DNA of 9,279 nt from Acidobacteriota bacterium (GTDB taxonomy: Bacteria; Acidobacteriota; Terriglobia; Terriglobales; Acidobacteriaceae). Both the position numbers and the translations under genes were made by a program. Of this stretch, positions 9,255-9,279 are shown piece after piece. Positions within the stretch are counted from its first letter, which is position 1. Every line of letters begins with the position of its first letter. Below the pieces are notes generated by a model. The model was not told the DNA's origin. It saw only the letters and a list, made by a program, of their open reading frames with translations, and ran no database searches. The stretch is from positions 1-9,279 of the forward strand of contig JAKABE010000102.1 of NCBI GenBank assembly GCA_021801945.1, in the 5' to 3' direction.

Positions 9255-9279
9255 CTATCCGAGACTTCCATTTCCGTTT

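Overview
The window is GC-rich (roughly 60% or more in most genes) and bacterial. It carries Gram-negative envelope genes: an outer-membrane-type protein, a periplasmic SGNH hydrolase and a secreted esterase. I infer Acidobacteriota (class Terriglobia). The grounds are the overall style of the genes and a 130-residue two-helix membrane protein (2064-2456) of a type I recall from acidobacterial genomes. This is recollection, not a database result.

Layout, left to right. The first 315 bases are the N-terminal 105 residues of a class II fructose-bisphosphate aldolase (minus strand), cut by the window edge. Divergent from it is a GntP-family gluconate/organic acid:H+ symporter (456-1949, plus). 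A small two-helix membrane protein of unknown function follows (2064-2456). After a roughly 205-base gap with a strong hairpin comes a predicted outer-membrane beta-barrel protein (2662-3663) whose base composition is visibly lower in GC than its neighbours.

The centre is an ABC exporter-type operon on the minus strand: an ATPase (YbbA/LolD/MacB-like, 7057-6338) whose stop overlaps the start of a 10-helix FtsX-type permease (YbbP-like, 6345-3757) by 8 bases. Across a 76-base divergent promoter region lies tesA (7134-7775, plus), a periplasmic GDSL/SGNH lysophospholipase/thioesterase. This divergent ybbA-ybbP / tesA arrangement is the one found in E. coli. It suggests that the permease and ATPase work on membrane lipids or hydrophobic esters together with the periplasmic hydrolase.

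The right end is a secreted CE1/PF00756-type esterase with an N-terminal E-set domain (9245-7995, minus). It converges on tesA across a 219-base gap that contains a 50-base near-perfect inverted repeat.

I see no rRNA, tRNA, CRISPR array, IS element, phage gene or recognisable defence system. The most interesting items are the conserved YbbAP-TesA unit, the unexplained long inverted repeat at 7931-7980, the small lineage-type membrane protein, and possible leaderless or near-leaderless starts.
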